Positions 37,401 to 46,600 of a stretch of 62,000 nt of DNA are shown piece after piece (position 1 is the first letter of the stretch; each line of letters starts with the position of its first letter). The stretch covers positions 1 to 62,000 of the forward strand of contig NW_019091686.1 of NCBI RefSeq assembly GCF_001949145.1. Direction: 5' to 3'. The notes beneath the pieces were generated by a model that did not search any database, had not been told where the DNA came from, and was given only the letters and a program-made list of their open reading frames with translations. This stretch comes from Acanthaster planci (Eukaryota; Echinodermata; Asteroidea; Valvatida; Acanthasteridae). The translations under genes were made by a program, and so were the position numbers.

Positions 37401-39206
37401 TACATTAACAAAAAAGAAAAGACAAAACATGTTGGGCTTGGGGTTTTCTTTGGGTGTTAATGAGAGAGCTTTTTGACAAGCTAAATAATACCTCGAAGAT
37501 GATGTACTACTTGCTTGTAATTATTTCTGTGCATGCTGCAAAGATGTGAGTTCCTTATATGTTTTATTTCTTGATGTGGTCACATGAGAGGAATATACTT
37601 CCAAATATATTTTTGTTAAAGAGTGAATGATCTTAGGGTCTTTTGTTAAATTTTTTCAGAGTTGTACTCAATGCTTTCAAAGGCTCAGCGTCGGAGAATG
37701 GATGATCAGCGTGGTCTGACTATTCGTAATCTAGACTTGCCAGACTTCTTGAAGAAACCAAACAAGAATACAAAGAATCGTTCCCAGAGTGCACTGGGTA
37801 CCCCTTACCAGAGTGATAAAGGAGACTTCTTGCAGATCCATGAAAAGAGTAAACAATTCAAAGACATGGCAGTGAGATGCAAGTCAACCCCACCAACACC
37901 TTACAACGAGGATTTAGGACTTGGAGAAGGAATCATACCATCACACATACAAGCTGAAGCTATATTTGGCAGTAGAGGGCGCTCAAGTGACATTACTCCA
38001 ATCAGTTTCAATGAGTCCATGATGGCAACGGGTAATGCAAGGCATGATTACGATGATAACCTGGATTTGGTAGATTGTGGCTTTGGATATCATGGTGTCA
38101 CACACAACAACCTTCAGACAGACATGAATGATGAGAAGTGTAGTCCTTTCACCTATTTAACTGATTCTTCGGTTGCTGCTGGGGGTGATGTTGGTGCCCG
38201 AGATTTGAGCTATTCCACTGAATTAAATGATCGCAGTTTGGGATACAATTATCTTAGAGCTCAGCATCATGGCAGGCATCTTCAAGGCAACCAGCACCGC
38301 GATGAAGGTTACCGAGGCGAAGAATATGATTTGGATCAAACTTTAACCAAATCAACATCTGAACGCGAGACATTCCTACCTCCTCTTCCAGATGGCCAAC
38401 TTAACCATACATTAAATCTAGATGAAGCCAACTATTCTCCACCACCACCTCTCATGTCCCAGGATAAGGTGATGTCATTAGGTCAGAGTGGTAATATTCA
38501 AGGTAGCACTCTGCCAGGTCATGCTTCGGATATGTCAAACCAGCCTCTAACAGACACTGATTCTGTTAACTTTGGTGATAGCTCTCTAAGTGACGATGCA
38601 CTTTCCCCACGACTCCCTTCACCTTCGACTCATGACTTAGTCATGACCCCATATCCAGAGGAGGATTTTGACAGTGATTCACGAGGTCATGGCTTCCATC
38701 ACCAAGATAATTTCCCTCATACTCTCAGAGAAAGTGAACCATCAGTGAGTTCAAGGCCTGATGTTCTTAGATCATTATTTGGTCCAGAGAATATAAATGC
38801 TTCCGTACTAGACTTTTCTCAGCAAAATTCTTCCCAACACTTGGCTTCACAGCAAAGCTCTTCCACCGATGACTTAGTATTCTGTGATACCTCACAGCCA
38901 AGGATCACACATTCTGCTTCTGCATATCAGGATAGCTCCAACAGTTTGCAGCAAAATTATTCACAAAATATTGCCTCTCGGAGCATGGCTGTAGAAAACA
39001 GTGCTCGTCAGGATGTCGCCACTGACAACATTGCTTCACAGAATGTACTCGCAAAGAATGATATTATTTCAGGTAACATGGAACCAAAACAAGGCATCAG
39101 TCTTCAGTGGAAGGCAGCAAATGGTGTACAACACCAAAGGATAAATCGTGACAAATGGGAGACTGTTGTCAAAGATGGCCGCACAATGCGAGCAACATTT
39201 GTCTAA
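16412..39206 (+). CDS. RGS12: Regulator of G-protein signalling 12
   Basis: Multidomain scaffold that accelerates GTP hydrolysis on Galpha-i/o, binds Ras-family GTPases and inhibits GDP release from Galpha. Coding exons: 16412-18556, 19211-19336, 21788-21844, 22524-22545, 23034-23197, 23819-23905, 26116-26262, 26608-26799, 31889-31982, 32509-32571, 33261-33358, 34048-34212, 35115-35188, 35449-35572, 35943-36033, 36192-36334, 37109-37271, 37660-39206. All join in phase to give 1833 aa. Domains: PDZ (about 20-100, GYGF carboxylate loop); PTB (about 274-430); RGS (about 817-942, with SEENIMFW and DSYTRFLKS); tandem Ras-binding domains (about 1068-1216); GoLoco (about 1319-1342, with the DDQR triad). 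All are in the vertebrate order. The protein is longer than human RGS12 (about 1447 aa as I recall), mainly from the insert between PTB and RGS and a tail of about 490 aa after GoLoco that is rich in Ser, Gln, Asp and Asn. The start is the first ATG after the acceptor. Introns carry two TTAA-flanked elements and one assembly gap. Identity is firm; small exons could be missing. Confidence 0.95.
18107..18245 (+). repeat. RGS12: Internal protein repeat in RGS12
   Basis: Within the long first exon, residues about 566-610 hold three related motifs about 18 residues apart: [21 protein letters not shown] and [11 protein letters not shown]. They lie in low-complexity sequence between the PTB and RGS domains. 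TP and RP pairs could be phosphorylation or SH3-type docking sites, but no function is shown. Confidence 0.7.
18620..19110. repeat. TACATG-rich simple repeat cluster in RGS12 intron 1
   Basis: Many copies of the self-complementary hexamer TACATG/CATGTA, often as GTACATGTAC, cover the intron just before the second coding exon. Open frames here on both strands are rich in Cys, Thr, Met, Tyr, Val and His because of this repeat and are not genes. Confidence 0.8.
19337..21319. other. Left part of RGS12 intron 2
   Basis: Intron sequence without recognised genes. It holds a short (GGT)n run near 20620-20637 and scattered ACATGTAC motifs. Confidence 0.6.
21320..22290. repeat. Second TACATG-rich cluster in RGS12 introns
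   Basis: Dense TACATG/CATGTA repeats, including runs of three or more hexamers, flank the 57-base exon at 21788-21844. Predicted frames in both directions are repeat translations. Confidence 0.8.
24144..24891. mobile_element. TTAA-flanked short element, copy A (contains assembly gap)
   Basis: The left end reads TTAACCCCTTCACGCCGGG and the right end, reversed, reads AAACCCTTCGCCCCGGGAA. These are imperfect terminal inverted repeats next to TTAA on the left and TTGA on the right. The interior is mostly hidden by 515 N. It lies in the RGS12 intron inside the RGS-domain coding region. TTAA targets and ends starting with a C-rich tract are typical of piggyBac-type elements; that assignment is inference. 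Confidence 0.55.
24262..24776. other. Assembly gap (515 N)
   Basis: A run of N within an RGS12 intron and within the TTAA-flanked element. Frames spanning it are artefacts. Confidence 0.99.
26800..31888 (+). other. Large RGS12 intron (about 5.1 kb)
   Basis: Bounded by AAAAAG/GTGAGA and a TTTCAG acceptor. Apart from the TTAA element at 27741-28302 I see no gene in it. Short frames have no motifs. Scattered TACATG repeats occur near 29940 and 30320. Confidence 0.75.
27741..28302. mobile_element. TTAA-flanked short element, copy B
   Basis: An intact-looking 562-bp unit with TTAA at both edges (27741-27744 and 28299-28302). The left end TTAACTACTCCCTGCCAGG pairs with the reversed right end TTAACCACTTGCTGCCGGG. 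The interior is similar along its length to 45541-46125, for example GAAAACGGAAAATCTTGAAAA and TTTTGAAACAGTA. It has no transposase frame, so it is probably a non-autonomous MITE using a piggyBac-like enzyme. Confidence 0.75.
34620..34643 (+). CDS. RGS12: Candidate 24-nt cassette microexon of RGS12
   Basis: A T/C-rich tract ending TTCTTAACAG is followed by 24 bases and a donor GTACAA. The segment is phase 0 at both ends and encodes SYPKSRKK. It sits between the exon ending DSKE and the exon starting IVDY, inside the first Ras-binding domain. Including it keeps the frame and would add a basic loop. I recall no equivalent in vertebrate RGS12. It was not included in the 1833-aa model. Confidence 0.35.
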
Positions 39207-41229
39207 GTGGCATTGAACACCCTCCTAAAACCCATAAATATATGAAAGTCCTGAATCCTTAATACACATGACACATGTACATGTACAAGGGGTGTACAAA
39301 TATTGTACATAAGGGGAGTCAAAAACGTTGGTGTTGGTGTAGTTTATTCCATGATTTTGTCAATATACCTTGCCTCTTGCAGAATAATCAGGGCATGAAG
39401 TTAATACCAATAGGGCTTAAGGTGATGAAAACTTTTAGAACGAGTCTGATTCATGTACCTCCCACTTTTATTTGATACCTTCTACTTTATCCCTAAAAGT
39501 ACCGGGCGTTGTTTGTCTTAGTGTACTCAGTCTTACAAAATACTACGTAACACTCTGAGCCTGAAGGACCTAGCGCTACAAATTAATATTTCTGGCTAGG
39601 TTTATTCCATTGTTACATATACAGAGAACAATGAAACCATGCATTCATAGTGCCACAGCACTGTATGGTACATTGTCTTCTCTTTTGTATTTTATGGCTT
39701 CAGAGAATAATAATGTCATGTCCTCTTACAAGCGACAGGGCTGAATACTACATTTTACTACTAAGTAGTACTTTGTAACATTGGGGACTGTTAGGGTTAA
39801 ATTAGTGTAGTCTTTGAAGTATCATCTACATGTAGCAAAATAATTTTCAATCAATTAAAATGTGAATTATTAATCATTGGAAAGCTTGATGAATTGTGGC
39901 ATATACACAATATTCTCTTGGAAGGTTTTGCAGATTTGGTCATCTTGAGTCACACTTTTAATCATACATGACGTACTGATAATTCAAGTTAGTTTGTAGC
40001 AAGTTGCTTTTTACAAGATTTATTTTATCGTTAGTGTTTTGTAGCAGGTTCTGATAATTTGTGAAATCATGGGGTTTATTTATTTTAAAAATCGATAATC
40101 ATGTTTTAGATGAGATGTTTATGATTTCTAGCTTATTTTAATAGCTCCTTTCTTTTGTAGCATTTTGTTTGTTGTGCATTTTTAATGATGGTTTCTGTAG
40201 GAATTCTGTATATTTTGTCAATTTACCACAACATCCTGTATGTCGGTTTGTGTCTTTAATCTGATATATTATTTGCATGTTGTACACAAGCCCCAACCAA
40301 AGGTTATTGCATCTTCAGACATATATACTTGTGTCTGGATTTGTTTGTTGATAAATGTCCATTATTTGCTTATAAACTGGCTCCTGAAATTTTCCACCTG
40401 ATGATATTTTTAAAGGAAGGTGCTTATTATTATTGGTGACTCGCAAGATATGCAATGACATGAAATGGTGCCCGTGGGTCCTGCTTTTATGTACACTTTG
40501 TACCAAATGAAATTGGTCAGTGGTCCAATTGTGAATAGTATTATCTCAAAGATATCGGCTGGTTAGGGGAGTTTCACAACACAGTAGGGAAGACATTATG
40601 TTGGTGGTACAAGGTAAACATTTCAGAACGTCATTTTATCTGGAATTTTCCTATTCTCCCCTGATATTTTGGCAAGTGCCTAAAAGCCCTCTGAACTGCA
40701 CTTGAACTTCTTTATTGATGCATTTTTTAAGCATGGGGTAGGCTATTATATAGTCAGTGTGATATAATCTACAATTAGTGATTAGATGAAGGGATGCTAT
40801 TGTTATGATTTCGTGTAGGTCTTTATTTTTTGGCATCATGTATTCATTAAACCATGTGACAACACTTGGTGTTTGAAATCATGGTGTGGAAAAGCATATC
40901 GTATTCAAGATTAATGGTGTGATAAACTTGGTAATAATTGCATTCAGTAGATTTGGGTTTTATTATGGTATTCATAAGTGATTGCTCATTTGTAATTGCA
41001 TGCATTTACTATATTCTATCTTATTAAGCTTTATAACTTCTGCATTAATTTCTTTTTCCAGCCTTTGTGTTCCTAAAAAAAGGGCGTGTCTACAATGTAC
41101 ATGTACATGTACACTGACTGTAGTATAACAGTTCTGTTGCTGTGTTCACAGCTTTATGTACTAAAATGGCAGTCAAGTTGATTAACACATTGTCCAAGGA
41201 GAACCTTCATTGTATTTCAAGATATATTT

Positions 41230-41556
41230 TGCATTGGGGAGATGTTAATTTATATAACGGGTTCAGCCCTTACCCAACGTATATATTGATAAACACTGAA
41301 TGCTCAGTGCTTGTCCGAGAGCTTGCTTACATTTCAAAAATATATCTTGAAATAGTTCGTGGTACCTGCTGCTACACCTGACACAGACCGGCCAGTCAAC
41401 CCCAGCAAGCTCAGTGTTCGAGTCGTTAAGTAGTCTGCACTAGTAAGCAGGAGGTCGTGGGTTTGAGTCCTACTTGAGTAAGCTTGTGAATTTTTCACAA
41501 GCTCTCGGACAATCACTGAGCATACAGTGTTTGGGCAAAATCCATTATATAAACAT
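41230..41556 (+). mobile_element. tRNA-Thr-like SINE core inside an inverted repeat
   Basis: The left arm (41250-41324) and right arm (41497-41553, reversed) share TTTATATAA, AAACACTG, ATGCTCAGTG and TTGTCCGAGAGCTTG; the left arm has about 21 extra bases. Between them, 41407-41480 resembles a tRNA: AAGCTCAGTG (A-box-like), CTGCACTAGTAAGCAG (an anticodon-arm-like hairpin with AGT in the loop) and GGTTTGAGTCC (B-box-like). The order and the CTAGTAA..CAGGAG phrase are most like tRNA-Thr(AGT). The acceptor stem does not pair, so it is not a working tRNA. A perfect GCTTGTGAA/TTCACAAGC hairpin follows at 41482-41502. Confidence 0.6.
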
Positions 41557-41655
41557 TGTTTTGATAGTGCTAACAGAAGAAAAGATTGTGGAACATTAGC
41601 GGACAGTGTATGTCAGAGTTGGGCACGACTGCTTAATATGTGGGTTAATTTGCAC

Positions 41656-41661
41656 AATAAA
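41656..41661 (+). terminator. Candidate poly(A) signal for RGS12
   Basis: AATAAA on the plus strand about 2.45 kb after the RGS12 stop. Another AATAAA lies at 42976-42981. Which one is used is unknown. Confidence 0.3.
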
Positions 41662-43015
41662 TCACTATGATCTGCTTTATTTACAATGTGAAAGACTGTT
41701 ACAAAAAAGGCAAGTTAGGGAGTTTATACTGGATTTACCAATCACACAGATATCATGCAGACCAGCTGGTCATGCCCCGTATAAATATTAATTTGATTCT
41801 TGGCAAGTAGAAATGATGTGTTCACTGTCAAATTAAAAATACCAAGGTACATGTGTGTCTATTCACGTTTTATGTAACATATTTGAGTTAAAGTACACAC
41901 ATGCTAGAGTAATAGAATTTTGCATACATTTGTATCAGAGTTGCTATTTTGTTAACTTGTACATGGACAACTATTTTTGTACCAAGGATGTGTTGAGTTA
42001 GTAGATTAGTATGTTTACGAATTTCTCAGTGTCACTGGTTTGTAAATATCACTGTATGCTTGTTCAAAGGACCATTACTGTTGTTCCTAGCACTTACATT
42101 ATTCATCAGTTATAACAGATACATCCTTTTGAAATCGTGAATTCATACAGCAATTTCGCTGCAATTCCACTGGTTTAAAATTTCATGAAATAAGCACATT
42201 CATTTGCAAACCAGAGGTCATTAGACAATTATCACATAAATATTCTATAATAATGCACAGAGTATATTTTGCAGTTTTTTAACATTTTTGTATAAAATGC
42301 ATGTACATACATTATATATGACGTAGATTTCTTTTGCACTTGGTTTTCAGCATTACTTAACTGATCCATACTATTATGATGAATAACTTTGTGTAAAGAC
42401 AACCATCCAATCATTGGTTTTCACAAATACCTTATTTGTGTCAAGGTATAGAATCTTCCACATCCATAAATGAGAAGAAAAACACAATTTGGCTAATGGC
42501 AGAATTATACATAACAGATGTCACAGGATTGACCAGTAGCACATGTATCACTCCCAACAAATGAAGTTATTTGTGAAGGGGTCGTTTTTATTGACTCCAA
42601 ATGTCAGTATTCATATGCAAGGAGATTGTTTAAAGACTAAAAAATGTTTCCCTTTTGGTACATACATGGTATGTAAATTAGCTGGGGCATGGTTCACAGA
42701 TTACTGCTTACAATTGAATTGCCCTTAAATGTCAAACCCATAAACAGTTATTATTAAAGAAGGGTCAATTCTGGTGTTTGGTCATTTACCATACTTAAAA
42801 TGCAATACAGTTGTTTTTGGGTAACAGTATTAGATCCTTTACTAGAAGGCAAATTTTGCACACTGTGCACGTATCTTCAATACAGAACACTTCCACTACC
42901 AAGGCAACTGAGATTTTAGTTCCATTCCACGTAGTCTCAGTAACTGCCTCAAGATGAACAATGAACATACCTGTTAATAAAGACAGTCATTTACTCTCTG
43001 TTTGATTCAGAAGGC

Positions 43016-43021
43016 TTTATT
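43016..43021 (-). terminator. Candidate poly(A) signal for CCDC125
   Basis: AATAAA on the minus strand (TTTATT on plus) about 670 bases beyond the CCDC125 stop codon. It lies only 35 bases beyond the plus-strand AATAAA at 42976, so the two convergent transcripts could abut or overlap. Confidence 0.4.
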
Positions 43022-43686
43022 GAACTTTGGAAAGTTTGATTCAATGTGACTGTATCTACTCCACTCTTAAAGCATAAATGTCTTCATTTACATACGTCAA
43101 ATGTTTGTTTTTTTTTCAAAATTTCGGTCATTGTGCTTTGGATTACAATATAAAATTAGGCTTCGAACAACAAAACCTGAATGACTAAATCTCTCTTACA
43201 TGTACTTGTAGAAGTAAAACATTGCCCCTTTCAGTTTCTGTGTACAACATTGCACAAGACAATACTACAATGGCTACATTTAAAAACTTTGCTGAGCTGG
43301 TGCCACTTTCTGAGTGTGGCTAGACTTTTCTTGACACCATGATGATGGAATAATTATATGCAAACAAGTTAGTACTGTTCAATAAATATGTGGAACATGA
43401 ATGTAAATAATAGACACAAAAATACTATCAAATAAATTGGGCATCTTGTGACCGTATCAAGTTAAAATAGAGCATGACTTAATCAACATTTCCAGAAAAT
43501 AAACCTTATCCTACATAAATTTTTGAATTTCAAATAACCAACTTTTTTTAAAATTCACATCAACTTCAAGGTAAGTAGAATGCATACCATTTGACACCAC
43601 TAAATGAAAAACCTTCAGTTTCAGTGTTTAATCTCACAATGCATGATTGCTGTAACTCTTCTCATTAGTGCATACTTCAGGCATCA

Positions 43687-46600
43687 TCATTTACTGTATT
43701 CATTCAGTTGTTTCATTGTCTTTTCTAGTTCCTGCATCTTCCTTGCAAGCATCTTCGCGACCAAGCGTTGATGAGCAAGTGCCTCTGTCTTGTCATTAAG
43801 CTGAACAAGAAATTATCAAATACTCAAGATATAATACAGTGGACTTTGTTAGTTGAGAAAAATGGTTAAAGCGAAGAAACTGTTTTGTTCAGGATTAATT
43901 TGTAATTGCAATTGAGAGCAGTATGGACAAAGAATTTAGCCAGGTTAGTAGAATACTTATGTACATGTGTTCTAAAACAAAAAGAAATACATGCACAAAG
44001 ACAAAAAACCCAGAAACCAACAAAATGTTCCAAGGGTTGATGCATGTTCCATAAGAAAAAAAAACGAGCCACTTTCTTACCAAATCTGTCAATGTACCGA
44101 TCAAATCAAGCTGAGGATCTGAAACTTGAATTGCTGTACTCCTACATGCTTTGCCAGTCTCACTGCTGAGTTTATGGTGATGGTCAGTCCTTGTGATTGA
44201 TCTTGATCTACAGCTGTTTTCATTATCAAAGCATCCAACTGAAATAAAATTTTAAAGACTGCTTCATTACTTTCATCTTCCAAATGTTCATACATTTCTG
44301 TAACAAATTCTCCACCAATTCAAGCCTTTACTGATGATGATGGGTTTTACTGAAGTTTATGATTCTGGTAGATTCCTCATAAAAATGCTTTGTTTGGGGC
44401 AAGATTTAAAAAAAAGAAAACTAAACCATATGTTAATGTTTATTTCCCAAAGCCACACATACAAATTGAAAAACTTATTCCACTGCATTTCTACTCTTAT
44501 GTTTTTGCTGAGTTGTCATTTCAGTGTCATTTACCTTTTGGGGCATCATTCTTCCTCCAGTGATGAACTTCATCTTGTCCCTGTGATCTCCTCTCACAAC
44601 ATATTTTCTGGATTTGCTGCCCCAGTTGTGAGTTCTGATCCAGCTGATTATCAAATGCTGTCCTAAACGAGTCTGCCTTCAGGGTGACAGCCTCAAGATT
44701 CTGTTGGAGTTTATCCACCTTCAGATCCATGACCACAACAGGGCATTTTATTAAAACTTGTTCCTACTTGTACCACGTCTAATCCTTAAAGTGACAGCCG
44801 TTACATTCTGAGTTTATCCACACATTAGATGCAGAACAAGACACTATTATTAAAACGACAGCACAAGAAAATGTGGTAAAAAACAGATTTAATAAAATGT
44901 AAATTGCATCCACACTTGAAGAACAAAATGTTCTGCTAGGAGGGTTTCAAAACTGAAAGGCATGTACATTCATAGTCACTTATGAAGGCCATGCATCCAC
45001 TTCTAAACAATAATCAAAGAGAACACTGCTGATAAAAAGGCACTTTCCTGAATGGACTATTACATATACAATGGCATTACAAATAAACTTAACAATGTCA
45101 TCACAATCACTTGTGAGATACTAACCTCATCTTTGAGGATGTCATTTTCCTTCTTGAGTCTTGCAGCAGCTTTTGCACATCCACATGGCTCTGGTTTACT
45201 ACCCCTACATAAACATGCCCCCAAGACTGCAAACTGCTATAGAAGAAAATATCAAAACAGCACGAACGCAGATGTCAAGCTTGCACCTGTACAAAATGCA
45301 TATTAAACTAATAATCTATATCTGAATATATGTACTACATGTATATGTTCTGTAATGGAGTTGTACTTGGTGGGGCCACATATGGTTAAGAGTTAATGGG
45401 CATACACATAGGAAGTAATATGCTAGGGTTGGGTTGGTTCATGTACACATACGTGTCGGGCTTAACATGATGGCACACCACATGGTACATGTACATGTAA
45501 CATGACAGTGTGAGAAAACTAGGCAAGGACACTAGGTTGTTTAATCACTTCCTGCCGGGGAGCCCAGTTTTGGGTACTGTGTGTTTATACGCAGAGCCAG
45601 GGTGCCCGGTTTTGGACAAAAGAGCTGGTCTGTGTAATAAAAGACTGTACTCTGAAAAAAAAGACCTGCTGCTGGGAATTGCCATCATTTTTCGCCTTCC
45701 ATCTTTCAAAGGTAGTCCTGCACTGTTTTGAAACAGTACACCACTGTTTGGGTATAGCGCGCACGCAGATTAGCACCGTGGACAAAAGTGCTCCAAGGCT
45801 CCATTGATGAGTCACACAACACCGCTGCTCGCTAATCCAGCCTCATACGAAAAGACACTACTGGCATTCACCGGAACAAAGGAAATTATGCAATGCCACA
45901 CAATTCTGGGCTCTCTTATACAGGGCTGCAGGCTTGGGTTGAATACTCAGCTGTCAATGAAGGGGCCTGACAGATTAGAGCAGCAACCAGAGAGTCGTTC
46001 GTGTGGGTGTAAACGTCTAGTGAATGAACACATGAAGTATTGAAGAATTTGAAAACGGAAAATCTTGAAAAGATCCCGCCATCACATCCCGCTCAAGAGA
46101 AATCCACCCGGCAGGTAGTGGTTATCATAATGAAAAGTCTAGTGGAGTGGAGCTAATGGCTTTGTGTGATGGAAAAGAGTGGACTCCTTATAATAGCAGG
46201 TACACTATATGTAGATCTTGGAAGGAGGGATCTGGGTTAAGACTGTAGACAACATGCACCTGTGCTAATGAGTTGTACAAAAAGGCATCACTTGTCGCCG
46301 ATTTGTGTCTATCATACTGTAAGCGTTCCTTCGCATCCATCCTAGCAAGGAGTTCATCACGTTCGCGCTTCATTGCTACAATATGTACACAAACATAAAA
46401 ACACTTCACTACCAACAATTCAAAATACATCAAGGGACAGAAATAAGAGTTAAAAAAACATCAAATTATAGCACCAAGAAGTCTAAAAACTGAAGCACAA
46501 AGAAACAATTACGACAATTCCGCTTTAATAAGCTTGGCACAAGCACTTAATGCAAATGCAGCATTCCATCATGTGTCCATGTTACCATTCTTTTCAAGTT

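Larger units (their letters stand above)
39207..42999 (+). other. RGS12 3'UTR and flank
   Basis: AT-rich sequence after the RGS12 stop codon without further coding exons. It contains the repeat at 41230-41556 and two AATAAA signals (41656 and 42976). How far the transcript runs cannot be told from sequence. Confidence 0.5.

Noticed and set aside
41407-41480. A working tRNA-Thr gene
   Set aside because: A-box, anticodon arm and B-box resemblance is present, but the acceptor stem does not pair, the anticodon loop is one base too long and the segment sits within a repeat.
44101-44295. Minus-strand frame LDALIMKTAVDQ as CCDC125 coding
   Set aside because: Phase from the previous exon demands the other frame (VGCF...QLDLIGTLTDL), which joins correctly to LNDKTEALAHQR.
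45510-46043. Open frames of 73-79 codons inside the TTAA-flanked element
   Set aside because: They are not conserved in the sister copy at 27741-28302 and have no transposase motifs.
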